Assembly (NCBI GenBank): GCA_049303315.1
Contig: JBAQMZ010000012.1
Location: forward strand, 1 to 34,894
Direction of reading: 5' to 3'
Length of the DNA stretch: 34,894 nt
Origin: Methanoperedens sp049303315
Lineage (GTDB): Archaea; Halobacteriota; Methanosarcinia; Methanosarcinales; Methanoperedenaceae
Shown here: one piece after another, positions 20,184 through 28,405 of the stretch
Position numbering within the stretch: position 1 is the first letter of the stretch
Layout: every line of letters starts with the position of its first letter
Translations under genes and position numbers: made by a program
The notes under the pieces: generated by a model
The model's input: only the letters and a program-made list of their open reading frames with translations
Told to the model about the DNA's origin: nothing
Database searches by the model: none

Positions 20184-21541
20184 TGCATTTTAAATCTTCA
20201 TCAAGAGTAGCAGTACTTGACCTGACACACGGCGGCGCAGTTCTAGCCCGGAAGCTCAAGAATATTGTAAGCGAAATTGCTGCGGTAGACGTATATAAGA
20301 CGCTGGGCGCCGGAGAGTTGGACGCTCTGGAAAATAGTGGTATAAAAACTTCCCGGGGGCCGCTGGACGCATCTGATTTTGACATTATAATCGCCCCTGT
20401 GCATCTTGATACCAATTATCCCATGCTTAAGGATGCACTTTCGAATAATATACCTGTTTTATCGCATCATGCAGCAGTGGGGCAGATTTTATCAGGGTAC
20501 AATTTGAAAAATAAAATACTGATTGAAATAACAGGCACGAAAGCGAAAACTAGCACTGCTATCCTGCTTGCCGGGATTTTATCCGGGGAAAAAAAGGTCG
20601 TATCGCACACAAGCCGCGGCATTGAGGACTGGAGTGCTGGAGCGGTAATCAAAAAAGGATTAAGCATAACGCCTGCAAGCGTCCTTTCGGCGCTTGACGC
20701 TGTGGTAGAGTCGGGCATTGAATTTGACGTATTCATATCAGAAATTTCACTCGGGGGGACTGGCTGTGCCGATATCGGAGTGATAACCACAATAGCCAAT
20801 GACTATAAAATAGCCAGTGGCACAAAGCTGGCAAGCGACGCAAAGCGCCAGATGATACTTAATGCAAAACCCAAAACTTCGGTAGTGGTAAACAACGATG
20901 CTTTGAGGTTTTTCGGGGCATGCAGAAGGGACGTGAATATTATTTCCTTCACAGATTCAGTCGATGCCTCATGCAATGTTTATTACGAGGACGAAAAAAC
21001 AATTGCATATTATCTTAATAAAAAACACGGCAGAATAGCTCTCCCTGAAGCGCAGGGTTACGATATGACCGCCTATAAAACCGCATTTGCGTGTGCAACT
21101 GCAACAGCTCTCGCGATGAATACCGGCGCCGATGCTATAGGGCATGCGCTTTGTAAATTTAGCGGCGCCGAGGGGCGCATGAAAAAAACCACCCTTGACG
21201 GAAGAATGCTGATAGATAATTCAAATTCAGGGATGGACATCAGGGTTGCCGAAAAGGCTCTTGAGTTTTCAAAAGCGCAGGGGGGTAAAATCGTCATGGT
21301 GCTCGGTGAGGAGGCAAAAGAAGTATGCGAAGGGCTTGACCCCTCGGGTGTTGAACAGTTCATCCGGAAGCACCTCGATGAACTCGCAGCCCTTGTGCTT
21401 GTGGGAGAAAGGATGAAGCCGTTTGTTAATCCTGGAAATAATATCCATTATGCCCGGAATCTTGCGGCCGGGAGTGAACTTGCAAAAAAATTGACGCATG
21501 AAAAGGATATTATTTTATCCTGTGTGAAGTGTTTCAGGTAA
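20183..21541 (+). CDS. cfbE: Coenzyme F430 synthase CfbE (Mur ligase-like)
   Basis: 452 residues from the ATG at 20183. The enzyme closes the last ring of F430, activating a propionate side chain of the seco-F430 precursor with ATP in the manner of Mur ligases. An N-terminal Rossmann-like region (VAVLDLTHGGAVLARKL) is followed by the P-loop EITGTKAKTSTA (residues about 116-127), then EISLGGTGCADIGVITTIANDY and VVVNNDA, and a C-terminal part with FSGAEGRMKKTTLDGRMLIDNSNSGMD and VMVLGEEAKEVCEGL. Length and order match CfbE rather than true Mur ligases. Confidence 0.9.
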   Translation: MHFKSSSRVAVLDLTHGGAVLARKLKNIVSEIAAVDVYKTLGAGELDALENSGIKTSRGPLDASDFDIIIAPVHLDTNYPMLKDALSNNIPVLSHHAAVGQILSGYNLKNKILIEITGTKAKTSTAILLAGILSGEKKVVSHTSRGIEDWSAGAVIKKGLSITPASVLSALDAVVESGIEFDVFISEISLGGTGCADIGVITTIANDYKIASGTKLASDAKRQMILNAKPKTSVVVNNDALRFFGACRRDVNIISFTDSVDASCNVYYEDEKTIAYYLNKKHGRIALPEAQGYDMTAYKTAFACATATALAMNTGADAIGHALCKFSGAEGRMKKTTLDGRMLIDNSNSGMDIRVAEKALEFSKAQGGKIVMVLGEEAKEVCEGLDPSGVEQFIRKHLDELAALVLVGERMKPFVNPGNNIHYARNLAAGSELAKKLTHEKDIILSCVKCFR

Positions 21542-21547
21542 CTAAAT

Positions 21548-22474
21548 ATGGAACTTAAAAGACCCATCAAACATGCAAAGATTGTACCTGACATGACGGT
21601 GAACGAGCTTGTAGAGGCGTTCTCAGGCTGCGCTTTCGGGGCAGGGCGCCTTTTTGAAGCCGTGGATATCTACAGGGAGATGGTTAATGACCGGGAATGC
21701 ACGAAGTTCTTTGGTCTTGCGGGCGCTATGGTTCCAGCCGGGATGAGACAGGTTGTGAGCGGCATGATAAGGGACAGAGAAATCGATATTCTTGTCAGCA
21801 CTGGCGCCAATCTCGTTCATGATATCATCGAGTCCATGGGACTTCACCATTACAAGGGAACTGACGCTGCCGACGATGTGCAGCTAAAACATGATGCCGT
21901 AAACCGCATCTATGATGTTTTCCTGCCTGAGCGCCATTTTACAAATTTTGAGGATAAACTCCAGTCGATTTTCAGGGAAATCCCGGAAAACCTGTCGATA
22001 ACCGAACTTCTCTCGCACATCGGCGCAAGACTGGATGATGACAACTCGATTTTGAAAAGCGCGTATGATACCGGCGTTCCAGTTTACTGCCCCGCAATCC
22101 AGGACTCGATAATCGGTCTCCAGGCATGGCTTTACAAACAGACAAAGCCGCTCAACGTGGATGTTTTTGCAGATATGCGGGGATTGATTGACAGGTGCTA
22201 CGAGGCAAAACGTGCCGGCGTTATGATAGTGGGAGGCGGCGTTCCCAAGAACTTCATCCTCCAGTCAATGCTTGTCACGCCGAGGTCTTTTGATTATGCA
22301 ATCCAGCTCACCATGGACAGGCCCGAGACCGGAGGTCTCTCAGGCGCAACGCTCGATGAGGCTCGCTCGTGGGGAAAAATCGGGGAGGAAGCGAGGTCCG
22401 TGACCGTGTATTCGGATGCCACCATCACGCTGCCGATTATTGTGGCTGCGGCGAAAAGCAGGAAAATTAAATGA
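21548..22474 (+). CDS. dys: Deoxyhypusine synthase
   Basis: 308 residues. It moves the aminobutyl group of spermidine onto a lysine of aIF5A, the first step of hypusine formation needed for translation. Family features are the NAD-binding stretch FFGLAGAMVPAGMRQVV, STGANLVHDIIE, the catalytic region IVGGGVPKNF with Lys234, and ETGGLSGATLDEARSWGKIGEEA near the C-terminus. The start is ATG, seven bases after the cfbE stop, in the same transcription unit. The end is eight bases from the convergent membrane-protein gene. Confidence 0.93.
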   Translation: MELKRPIKHAKIVPDMTVNELVEAFSGCAFGAGRLFEAVDIYREMVNDRECTKFFGLAGAMVPAGMRQVVSGMIRDREIDILVSTGANLVHDIIESMGLHHYKGTDAADDVQLKHDAVNRIYDVFLPERHFTNFEDKLQSIFREIPENLSITELLSHIGARLDDDNSILKSAYDTGVPVYCPAIQDSIIGLQAWLYKQTKPLNVDVFADMRGLIDRCYEAKRAGVMIVGGGVPKNFILQSMLVTPRSFDYAIQLTMDRPETGGLSGATLDEARSWGKIGEEARSVTVYSDATITLPIIVAAAKSRKIK

Positions 22475-22482
22475 GACCAAAA

Positions 22483-23031
22483 TCAGAAAATCCTGGTCTC
22501 TCCCATCAATTTCTGGGTCGCTATCCATATGCATATTACAGTAAAAGGATAGGTTATGAACCAGCCCATGACAAGAGCTCCTCCGATACCATTGATCACC
22601 ATCAGGATAATCCCGAGTATTATCGAGAACTGGAAATTTTCCCTTCCGATCCTGTAGCTCTTCTTGAGTGAATCAATTGCCCCGAGGTTCTCTCCGATCG
22701 CTATGGGGATCGCATACTGGAAAAGGAATAATAGTATCAGCCCGGGTATAATGAGAAGAATAAGTCCCGCCAGTACCGCCAAACCGCCGATAATAGCCAT
22801 CACCCAGCTTACAGCGAAGTAATCAAAACCCTTGAAAACGTCTTTTATTTCCACTTCTTCCCCTCGAATGATCTTCCGTCCCATAATGTAGAGCCCGAAG
22901 AGCAATGGCGGCGCCGTGATTATGAGAATCGAACCTATTACTGCGACCACCGTTGCAACAATAACTACGGCGAACTGTTTTTTGTATATGTCGAAACCTT
23001 CACTTAAAATATCTTCCACTTTCAAATTCAA
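22483..23031 (-). CDS. Multi-pass membrane protein of unknown function
   Basis: 182 residues. The N-terminal segment LKVEDILSEGFDIYKKQFAVVIV is typical of the DUF975/DUF4013-like group of membrane proteins, in which a short amphipathic helix precedes four to six hydrophobic helices. Here about five are seen (AVVIVATVVAVIGSILIIT, PLLFGLYIMG, AVSWVMAIIGGLAVLAGLILLIIPGLILLF, FSIILGIILMVINGIGGALVMGWFI, and YPFTVICIWIA). The loop with IGENLGAIDSLKKSYRIGRENF is also group-like. Function unknown. It is convergent with dys and divergent from the UPF0216 gene. Confidence 0.7.
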   Translation of the reverse strand: MNLKVEDILSEGFDIYKKQFAVVIVATVVAVIGSILIITAPPLLFGLYIMGRKIIRGEEVEIKDVFKGFDYFAVSWVMAIIGGLAVLAGLILLIIPGLILLFLFQYAIPIAIGENLGAIDSLKKSYRIGRENFQFSIILGIILMVINGIGGALVMGWFITYPFTVICIWIATQKLMGETRIF

Positions 23032-23142
23032 AGAATCAACTCCAGGTCAATATCATCCCCGACAAATTATATAGTTTCCTGATCGTATTATTCTTACCGA
23101 GAAAAAGTTATAGTGGGGCTAATCAAAGCAATTGAATTATCT

Positions 23143-23562
23143 ATGTTTAACGAAGACGATTTTGAGAAAAAGATATCAATGAAGTTCTTACGGACGCTGA
23201 ACAGGCATCTTCCCGCAAAAAGGAAAATACTCAAAGAACTTCTTCTGGAGGAAAGACCAAATATAAAAAACCTGGACGGCTCCACTCATTCCTTTGATAA
23301 AAAAGAACTTGAAAGGCTTGCATCCGTAATACCGGAATATGAGCATGATAAATTGAGGCTTCCGATTTATCTTGAAATGAGTTCCTCGATGGAAAGGGGA
23401 ACTATTAAAATTTCAGGGAGGATTGAATGTATGTTGGTAAATACCGTCTTGCACGAAGGCGGAAAAAGAGAAGAAAAAGAGTCCATGATAATTTACTATC
23501 CGCATCTTCGAAAAGTACGTAAAGAGCTTCCCACAACCACGCAATTCATGTTCACGATGTAA
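23143..23562 (+). CDS. UPF0216 (DUF61) family protein
   Basis: 139 residues from the ATG at 23143; a GTG at 23113 would add ten, and no ribosome site favours either. The family pattern is clear: LRTLNRHLPAKRKILKELLLEERPNIKNLDGS, then FDKKELERLASVIPEY and DKLRLPIYLEMS, and a C-terminal YYPHLRKVRKELPTTTQFMF. This archaeal family is conserved but has no known function that I can name. A TATA-like AAGTTATAG lies about 35 bases before the ATG. It is divergent from the membrane-protein gene at 22483 and convergent with the small AbrB-like gene. Confidence 0.85.
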   Translation: MFNEDDFEKKISMKFLRTLNRHLPAKRKILKELLLEERPNIKNLDGSTHSFDKKELERLASVIPEYEHDKLRLPIYLEMSSSMERGTIKISGRIECMLVNTVLHEGGKREEKESMIIYYPHLRKVRKELPTTTQFMFTM

Positions 23563-23574
23563 ATACTATTTCCA

Positions 23575-23736
23575 TCATTTTTTCGGTCTTATGCGCGCCC
23601 CGGGTTCACCGCTACAGGTAAAAGGCTCTATCTCCACTTCTGACCCTTCTTTGAGTTCTAATTTTTCACATATTTCCACTGGTATGGTAATTACCAGGTT
23701 TTTACCTGATTTGTGAAGTTTTACTACTTCTCCCAT
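23575..23736 (-). CDS. Small AbrB/SpoVT-type DNA-binding protein
   Basis: 53 residues from ATG at 23736 to TGA at 23575. AGGTGAT lies shortly before the ATG. The protein reads as one swapped-hairpin AbrB-like domain: MGEVVKLHKSGKNLVITIPVEICEKLELKEGSEVEIEP in three pieces (strand, LVITIPVEICEKL and then EGSEVEIE), with a short Cys- and Arg-containing tail. Such proteins act as dimers, as antitoxins or repressors. No toxin gene adjoins it. Its start is divergent from the DNA ligase at 23938 across a 200-base region in which both promoters carry the same AAACCTTT-TATCT core, so it could control itself and the ligase. Confidence 0.7.
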   Translation of the reverse strand: MGEVVKLHKSGKNLVITIPVEICEKLELKEGSEVEIEPFTCSGEPGARIRPKK

Positions 23737-23787
23737 ATTATCACCTTTTTTATAGGATATTTTAGTATTGCTTTAATACCGGATAAG

Positions 23788-23914
23788 ATAAAGGTTTTCA
23801 GGCATATCAATCGAAATCCTTAACCGATTGTTCCAAGTATTTCATTTGCGTAAAAGGTGGACTGGAGGCGTGTGATAGAGGCGATAACTCACGATAAACC
23901 TTTTATCTGAAACA
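23788..23914. promoter_or_regulatory. Divergent promoters of the AbrB-like and ligase genes
   Basis: On the plus strand AAACCTTTTATCTG (23898-23911) lies about 30 bases before the ligase ATG. On the minus strand the complement of 23788-23803 reads AAAACCTTTATC, an almost identical core for the AbrB-like gene. Both look like BRE-TATA elements. The ligase mRNA would be nearly leaderless. Shared control is inferred from the mirrored cores. Confidence 0.5.
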
Positions 23915-23937
23915 ACCAGATTACTTCATTACACAAC

Positions 23938-24891
23938 ATGTCATTAAAACAAAATCAGTATCCATGGCATCCCATTAAACCCATGCTTGCCGAGGCTTCC
24001 GAGCCCTTTGATTCAGAAAAGCACCTGTTTGAGATAAAATGGGATGGCGCGCGATGCATTTCTTTTGTAAATGACGGGCAAATACTCCAGAACCGCAGGT
24101 TGACGGACATCACAAAACGCTACCCTGAGATAAAAATCCAAATACAGGCTAAACAGGCGGTACTGGATGGGGAAATTGTGGTGATGGAAGGGGGCAGGCC
24201 AAAATTTGACCTGCTCCAGCAAAGGGAGCATATCGAAGATGTTTTCAGAATCAAGCTTTTATCGGAAAGCATCCCGGCAAGTTTAATCGTTTTTGATATC
24301 TTGTATCTGGATAATAAAGAAATTACCCATTTGCCGCTTCTTGAAAGAAAGAGAATACTTTCGCAAATTCTTATTGAAAATGAGCATGTCTTTCTATGCG
24401 ATTATATTCTCAAAGAAGGCAAGAAATATTTCAATGAAGCAACGAAACGTGGACTGGAGGGGGTGATTGCCAAGGACATAGAAAGCCCATATTTAACAGG
24501 AAAGCGAAGCAGATACTGGCTTAAAATAAAGAAAACTGCAAGTATAGATGCAATAATATGCGGTATAACGGAAGGCGAAGGCGGGCGTGAAAAATATTTC
24601 GGGGCGCTTGTGCTTGGTTGCTATGAAAACGGAGAGCTTCGTTATATTGGAAGGGTCGGCACCGGATTCAAAACTGAGGACTTTCCTGTAATAATGAAAG
24701 TACTTTCCGGGTTTGAACATACCTGCCCTTTCAAGGAAATACCGGCGATGGAGGTTAAAGTAAAGCAATGGTTTAAACCGGAAATTGTATGCCAGGTTTA
24801 TTATAATGAAATAACAGGTGATAAAAAGCTCAGGGCTCCAAGTTTCAGGGGTCTGCGCCCTGATAAGCCCGCAGAGGAGTGTATCATATAG
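23938..24891 (+). CDS. ATP-dependent DNA ligase (LigD ligase-domain type)
   Basis: 317 residues, a stand-alone ligase of the LigD-LigDom (non-homologous end joining) type. The active-site lysine lies in FEIKWDGARC (Lys34), followed by QNRRLTDITKRYPE, LDGEIVVM, LIVFDILYLDN, EGVIAKDIESPYLTGKRSRYWLKIK (motifs IV-V), and an OB-fold half that ends KLRAPSFRGLRPDKP, typical of LigD ligase domains. It has no attached polymerase or phosphoesterase domain. Neither Ku nor the partner LigD domains are in the window. By inference it seals breaks in DNA repair; whether it works in end joining depends on genes elsewhere. It is divergent from the AbrB-like gene. Confidence 0.88.
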   Translation: MSLKQNQYPWHPIKPMLAEASEPFDSEKHLFEIKWDGARCISFVNDGQILQNRRLTDITKRYPEIKIQIQAKQAVLDGEIVVMEGGRPKFDLLQQREHIEDVFRIKLLSESIPASLIVFDILYLDNKEITHLPLLERKRILSQILIENEHVFLCDYILKEGKKYFNEATKRGLEGVIAKDIESPYLTGKRSRYWLKIKKTASIDAIICGITEGEGGREKYFGALVLGCYENGELRYIGRVGTGFKTEDFPVIMKVLSGFEHTCPFKEIPAMEVKVKQWFKPEIVCQVYYNEITGDKKLRAPSFRGLRPDKPAEECII

Positions 24892-24930
24892 CTACATTTT
24901 ATAAGTTCTAGCCATTCCTATAAAAAAAAG

Positions 24931-25003
24931 AGGGTATCTGCATTGTTTTTGGATAGGATAGGACGATTTTCTGGATAGAAAATGAATTTACTGCAGACAC
25001 CCT
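24931..25003. terminator. Inverted repeat between convergent genes
   Basis: AGGGTATCTGCA (24931-24942) and TGCAGACACCCT (24992-25003) pair with one mismatch across a 49-base loop. The structure lies exactly between the ligase and the convergent rsmA gene, so it could act as a bidirectional end of transcription. The TCTGC/GCAGA arms resemble the inverted repeat at 12344-12392. Confidence 0.45.
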
Positions 25004-25028
25004 AATCTATAATTATTATTCATAGTAT

Positions 25029-25793
25029 TTAAATCCTTTCGTAAGCCAGGATGTCAGCCAGTCCTGCCAGTTCCCGGGGTGAGAGTGTTTCAGCCCTTCT
25101 GTCAATGATTTCCTGCGGCAATTTCTTTAATGCATTATCAATATTCCTGATTCCAAGAGGAACTGCGTTATTAATTATAGCATTCCTGAGCTTCTTTCTT
25201 CTCTGGGAGAATGCAGCCTTTATAAATTTCATAAAAAAACCCTCATCAACAACATCGTATGGCGCAGGGCGCGGAACGAGTTTTATTATTGCAGAACTAA
25301 CATCGGGAGGAGTTCTGAACGCGCTTTTTGGTACGACTTCCAGAATTTGAACATCGGCATAATACTGCACTGCTATTGAAAGCCTTCCATAATCCTTGCT
25401 GTTCGGTAGAGCGACCATTCTCCTTGCAAACTCATACTGGTACATGAGAATCCCGAGTTCAAATTTGCACTCAAGCAGTTTGAATGTCACGGGAGAAGAT
25501 ATCGAATAGGGAAGATTGGATATTACTTTATTAAAAGGCGGAAATTCTATTTTTAATGCGTCTCCTATTATGACTTCCACGTTATCCCATTTGCCAAGAG
25601 AGGCTGCAAGTTCAGCGTCCACTTCAATTGCTATCACCTTGCCTGCTTCCCTTGCAAGTTTCCCGGTGAGATTGCCGTAGCCTGCGCCAATCTCAAGCAC
25701 AGTATCGGTGCTATTTAATTTTCCGTATTCGATTATCCTGTCAAGAACCCGTTCATCTACTAAAAAATGCTGGTCTTTCTTATACCTTTTCAT
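25029..25793 (-). CDS. rsmA: Ribosomal RNA small subunit dimethyltransferase (RsmA/KsgA/Dim1)
   Basis: 254 residues. It dimethylates the two adjacent adenines in the last helix of 16S rRNA. Motifs: YKKDQHFLVDERVLDRI at the start, the SAM site VLEIGAGYGNLT, the acidic IAIEVD, the catalytic SNLPYSISSP, and the C-terminal helical domain with AAFSQRRKKLRNAI, which is usual for the family. The start ATG overlaps the DUF655 stop by one base (TAATG), so the two are coupled. It is the last gene of the trmY-pus10-rpl21e-rpoF-DUF655-rsmA run. Confidence 0.93.
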   Translation of the reverse strand: MKRYKKDQHFLVDERVLDRIIEYGKLNSTDTVLEIGAGYGNLTGKLAREAGKVIAIEVDAELAASLGKWDNVEVIIGDALKIEFPPFNKVISNLPYSISSPVTFKLLECKFELGILMYQYEFARRMVALPNSKDYGRLSIAVQYYADVQILEVVPKSAFRTPPDVSSAIIKLVPRPAPYDVVDEGFFMKFIKAAFSQRRKKLRNAIINNAVPLGIRNIDNALKKLPQEIIDRRAETLSPRELAGLADILAYERI

Positions 25794-26383
25794 TATCTTT
25801 TAGGCGGCATCGGAGTGGTGAAGATACGGTATTTTATATTTTCTTCCTTCAATTCGTCAATTACCCTGTGAGCTATCAGTTTCTCAGGCGCATGAAGACC
25901 TTTTACCCTTTCCACAAGATCCTTAAAACTTGCAAACTTTCCTTTCTTTTTTTCTTCTATAATTCCCCACATCAGTTTTTTCCCTATCCCGGGCAGCAGC
26001 TCAAGCATGTGCAGGCGTGTTGTTATAGGATAGGCATCATTGAAGAAGGACAAAAACCTGCTTTCGTTTGTAAGCACTATTTTTTCTATGACCGAAGGAA
26101 GTTCCATCTGGGCGCCATGAGTAAGTTCATTAAATGTGATTCGCCTTTTTACGTGGTCAATCACCGGACGGTCTCCTTCGCCTATGTACACTTTATCCTG
26201 GGATTTCGGCGCCACATTTTCTTTTGTGGCCATTTCCATGAGAACAAAATGTTTTTCTCCGACTCCCTGGGCAAGAGGCTTTTTTTGGTACATCGGGCGT
26301 GAATCGTCTGAACGCCCATAAGGCAAATAATCCAGTATATATGCAATATCTTCTTTTTCCGGTTTTTTCCCTAATGTTATCAT
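25793..26383 (-). CDS. DUF655 RNA-binding protein
   Basis: 196 residues from the ATG at 26383; a TTG just before it would add one. The family is archaeal, with an N-terminal OB-like part (EDIAYILDYLPYGR...KHFVLMEM...GEGDRPVIDHVKRRITFNELTHGAQMELP) and a C-terminal helix-hairpin-helix region (MLELLPGIGKKLMWGIIEEKKKGKFASFKDLVERVKGL). It is nearly always next to rpoF, rpl21e and rsmA in related archaea, which suggests a ribosome- or RNA-linked job. GGTGGTG lies before the ATG. The end overlaps rsmA by one base. Confidence 0.88.
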   Translation of the reverse strand: MITLGKKPEKEDIAYILDYLPYGRSDDSRPMYQKKPLAQGVGEKHFVLMEMATKENVAPKSQDKVYIGEGDRPVIDHVKRRITFNELTHGAQMELPSVIEKIVLTNESRFLSFFNDAYPITTRLHMLELLPGIGKKLMWGIIEEKKKGKFASFKDLVERVKGLHAPEKLIAHRVIDELKEENIKYRIFTTPMPPKR

Positions 26384-26465
26384 CAAACACCACCAGTAAT
26401 TTATAGCTCCTTGCTCAAACTATCAATATTATTAGAATATATGTATATATACTTTACAACCGGCT

Positions 26466-26819
26466 TCAGGAATATTTTGCCACTAAATCCAGGATTTGTT
26501 TCAGTTCTGCCTCGCTGAGGGTATACCGCTCTTTTGCATAAATCGACCTTAATTCGTCATTTGTCAGTGGAAGAATATCCACTATCCGGACTGCTATTTC
26601 AGGTTTCATTTTCTCAAGCTTCAGGAGCTCGTTCATTAACTCACGGGAATTTTTCGAATCAAGCTTGGTGAATATTTCTGCATGGGCTATCGCTTTTCGA
26701 AGCTCATAGCCGAGTTCCTTACTCTCGTTTTCCCTTTCTTTTTTTACCTCATCAAGCAGTTCCCTGACCTCACCAAGAGTCATAATATCTTCACTGATAA
26801 TCTGCTTAACTATCATCAT
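26466..26819 (-). CDS. rpoF: DNA-directed RNA polymerase subunit F (Rpo4)
   Basis: 117 residues. With RpoE it forms the stalk of archaeal RNA polymerase, where it assists promoter opening and processivity. The sequence has the Rpb4 helical pattern: MTLGEVRELLDEVKKERENES, YELRKAIAHAEIFTKL, SRELMNELLKLEKMKPEIAVRIVDILPLTNDELRSIYAKERYTLSEAELKQILDLV. It starts eight bases after the rpl21e stop on the minus strand. Two ATG codons lie in tandem; the first is given. Confidence 0.92.
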   Translation of the reverse strand: MMIVKQIISEDIMTLGEVRELLDEVKKERENESKELGYELRKAIAHAEIFTKLDSKNSRELMNELLKLEKMKPEIAVRIVDILPLTNDELRSIYAKERYTLSEAELKQILDLVAKYS

Positions 26820-26827
26820 TTCACCCT

Positions 26828-27118
26828 TTATTTCTGTGGGGTCAAATGTTCAGGCAGAATGATAACTTCTTTCATGAGCCCGCCGTCTTTTACTTTGACT
26901 ATATAGGCACGGCCGCGCTGGCTCACAACTTTCCCTGTTCTTCCCTGGAACTTGGGGTGAGGCATTCCGTTCTGGATGCCGGGGTCAAGATCTATATTAA
27001 CAATATCTCCCTCAACGAATTCCTGAATCGCCCGGCTTATCGGGGATAATCCTTTCTCTCTTACTGTTTTCCTGAGTTTATACCTTGATTTCCTTCTTGT
27101 TCCGTGGGTCTTTGCCAT
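26828..27118 (-). CDS. rpl21e: Large-subunit ribosomal protein L21e
   Basis: 96 residues, normal for the archaeal and eukaryotic L21e family. The start THGTRRKSRYKLRKTVREKGLSP is strongly basic and conserved, followed by the SH3-like core FVEGDIVNIDLDPGIQNGMPHPKFQGRTGKVVSQRGRAYIVKVKDGG. GAGGAAAATT precedes the ATG as a ribosome site. It sits between pus10 and rpoF in the usual order. Confidence 0.95.
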   Translation of the reverse strand: MAKTHGTRRKSRYKLRKTVREKGLSPISRAIQEFVEGDIVNIDLDPGIQNGMPHPKFQGRTGKVVSQRGRAYIVKVKDGGLMKEVIILPEHLTPQK

Positions 27119-27145
27119 AATTTTCCTCCGAATATAAGTGTTATT

Positions 27146-28381
27146 TTATCCTACTTTTATCACTTCAAGTTCTATAACCTTTGCCTCGCTTCCGATCAGT
27201 GAAGCAACGCTGGGTACAGTACGTCCGCCATCGCCAGAAACCAGTTCCTTGACATAGAGCCCTCCTTCACAATTGACAACGAGGACTGCGGTATTTGTAT
27301 CAAATGATTCCAGATTAATCGAGTGAACTTTACGCATCCGTTCAAGGTCGGCACGCCTGTGAAGCACTCTGGTGGGTGTTTTCTGTTTGATGATAGTCCC
27401 GCTTAATATGTCAAGGCATGATTTAAGTTTTTCCTCTGTTGTACCATGCACAATTTTAAGACGGTACACTTTATCGGCTTTCATTGATTTTAACTGTTCT
27501 ACAGTCTCGCTTTCAACGAACTTAAGGCCCAGTACCTCGATTTTACCTTCTGCTTTGCTGTTTATCATTCTACCAAGCGCTTCAAGGTCTATCTTCCGCA
27601 CATGCGGTTTCTTCGCCTCGACCACGAATGGCCTGCCGTCACCGAGCATCAGCGCGTCTATGTCCTCGCGCCCTGCGCCGTGAAAAGCAGTATCCTCGCT
27701 CTGAGCGGCAGCCATAAGATGTTGTTTGATAAGTTCATCCACCGACTCCTGGTACATTTTTCCTGTATTGTCGCACCTCTCGCAGCCTTTTCCGCCGCAC
27801 TCCCGGCACGGCCACCTTGTCTGGGGAATCCCGCGAACGAGTTTCCTGTACCTGCCGTATATGTACAAAGAATTTATTTCAACGTCTACAGAATCATTCT
27901 CAAGGTCAAGAAGCGCCACAATTTGCGGTTTTTTGAGGTTTGCCTTTTTGCCCGTAATTTTTTCGACACGTTTTCCGACTTCCCGGTTCAATTCTGTTTT
28001 AAGGGGCTCGGCAAACGTTGTCCCGCTTTCAGCCCAGATTATTTCTTCATTCTCCGCTAACAAGCCTGTAACTTTCGTTCCTACAAGGAAATTGTCATAT
28101 TCATAATCTGAAAGTGCCCGGACGGCTTTCTCGGCCCACGAATCAACTTGTGTGAACAGGTTATTGCATACCCAGCATTTGTTCTGGGCGCTCTTTGCAA
28201 GCTCTTCCTGCAATGTATCATCTTTTTCCGCCCCTGCCTGCATTGCAAGTGTGATTCTTAATGCCTTTCCCCGCTGGTCGTTGCCTAATCCGGTGGAGAG
28301 TTTTGCGAATTGCCTCCCGAGGCAGTGATCGCAGATCGGGCCTATATTAAGGATTTTGCGGGCTGTGTCAAGGATTGTCAT
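27146..28381 (-). CDS. pus10: tRNA pseudouridine synthase Pus10
   Basis: 411 residues. It makes pseudouridine at position 54, and often 55, of archaeal tRNA. The N-terminal zinc-binding domain has Cys17, Cys20, Cys69 and Cys72 (CDHCLGRQFAKLSTGLGNDQRG and CWVC). A THUMP-like part follows. The catalytic domain carries TRWPCRECGGKGCERCDNTG (a second zinc knuckle, residues 188-207), HGAGREDIDALMLGDGRPFVVE with the active-site Asp (240 or 242), and ends TVPSVASLIGSEAKVIELEV. It is 24 bases from trmY, whose product methylates the pseudouridine at 54 that Pus10 makes. Confidence 0.93.
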   Translation of the reverse strand: MTILDTARKILNIGPICDHCLGRQFAKLSTGLGNDQRGKALRITLAMQAGAEKDDTLQEELAKSAQNKCWVCNNLFTQVDSWAEKAVRALSDYEYDNFLVGTKVTGLLAENEEIIWAESGTTFAEPLKTELNREVGKRVEKITGKKANLKKPQIVALLDLENDSVDVEINSLYIYGRYRKLVRGIPQTRWPCRECGGKGCERCDNTGKMYQESVDELIKQHLMAAAQSEDTAFHGAGREDIDALMLGDGRPFVVEAKKPHVRKIDLEALGRMINSKAEGKIEVLGLKFVESETVEQLKSMKADKVYRLKIVHGTTEEKLKSCLDILSGTIIKQKTPTRVLHRRADLERMRKVHSINLESFDTNTAVLVVNCEGGLYVKELVSGDGGRTVPSVASLIGSEAKVIELEVIKVG

Positions 28382-28405
28382 CTGGCTCTGGATATGTGGT
28401 GTGGT

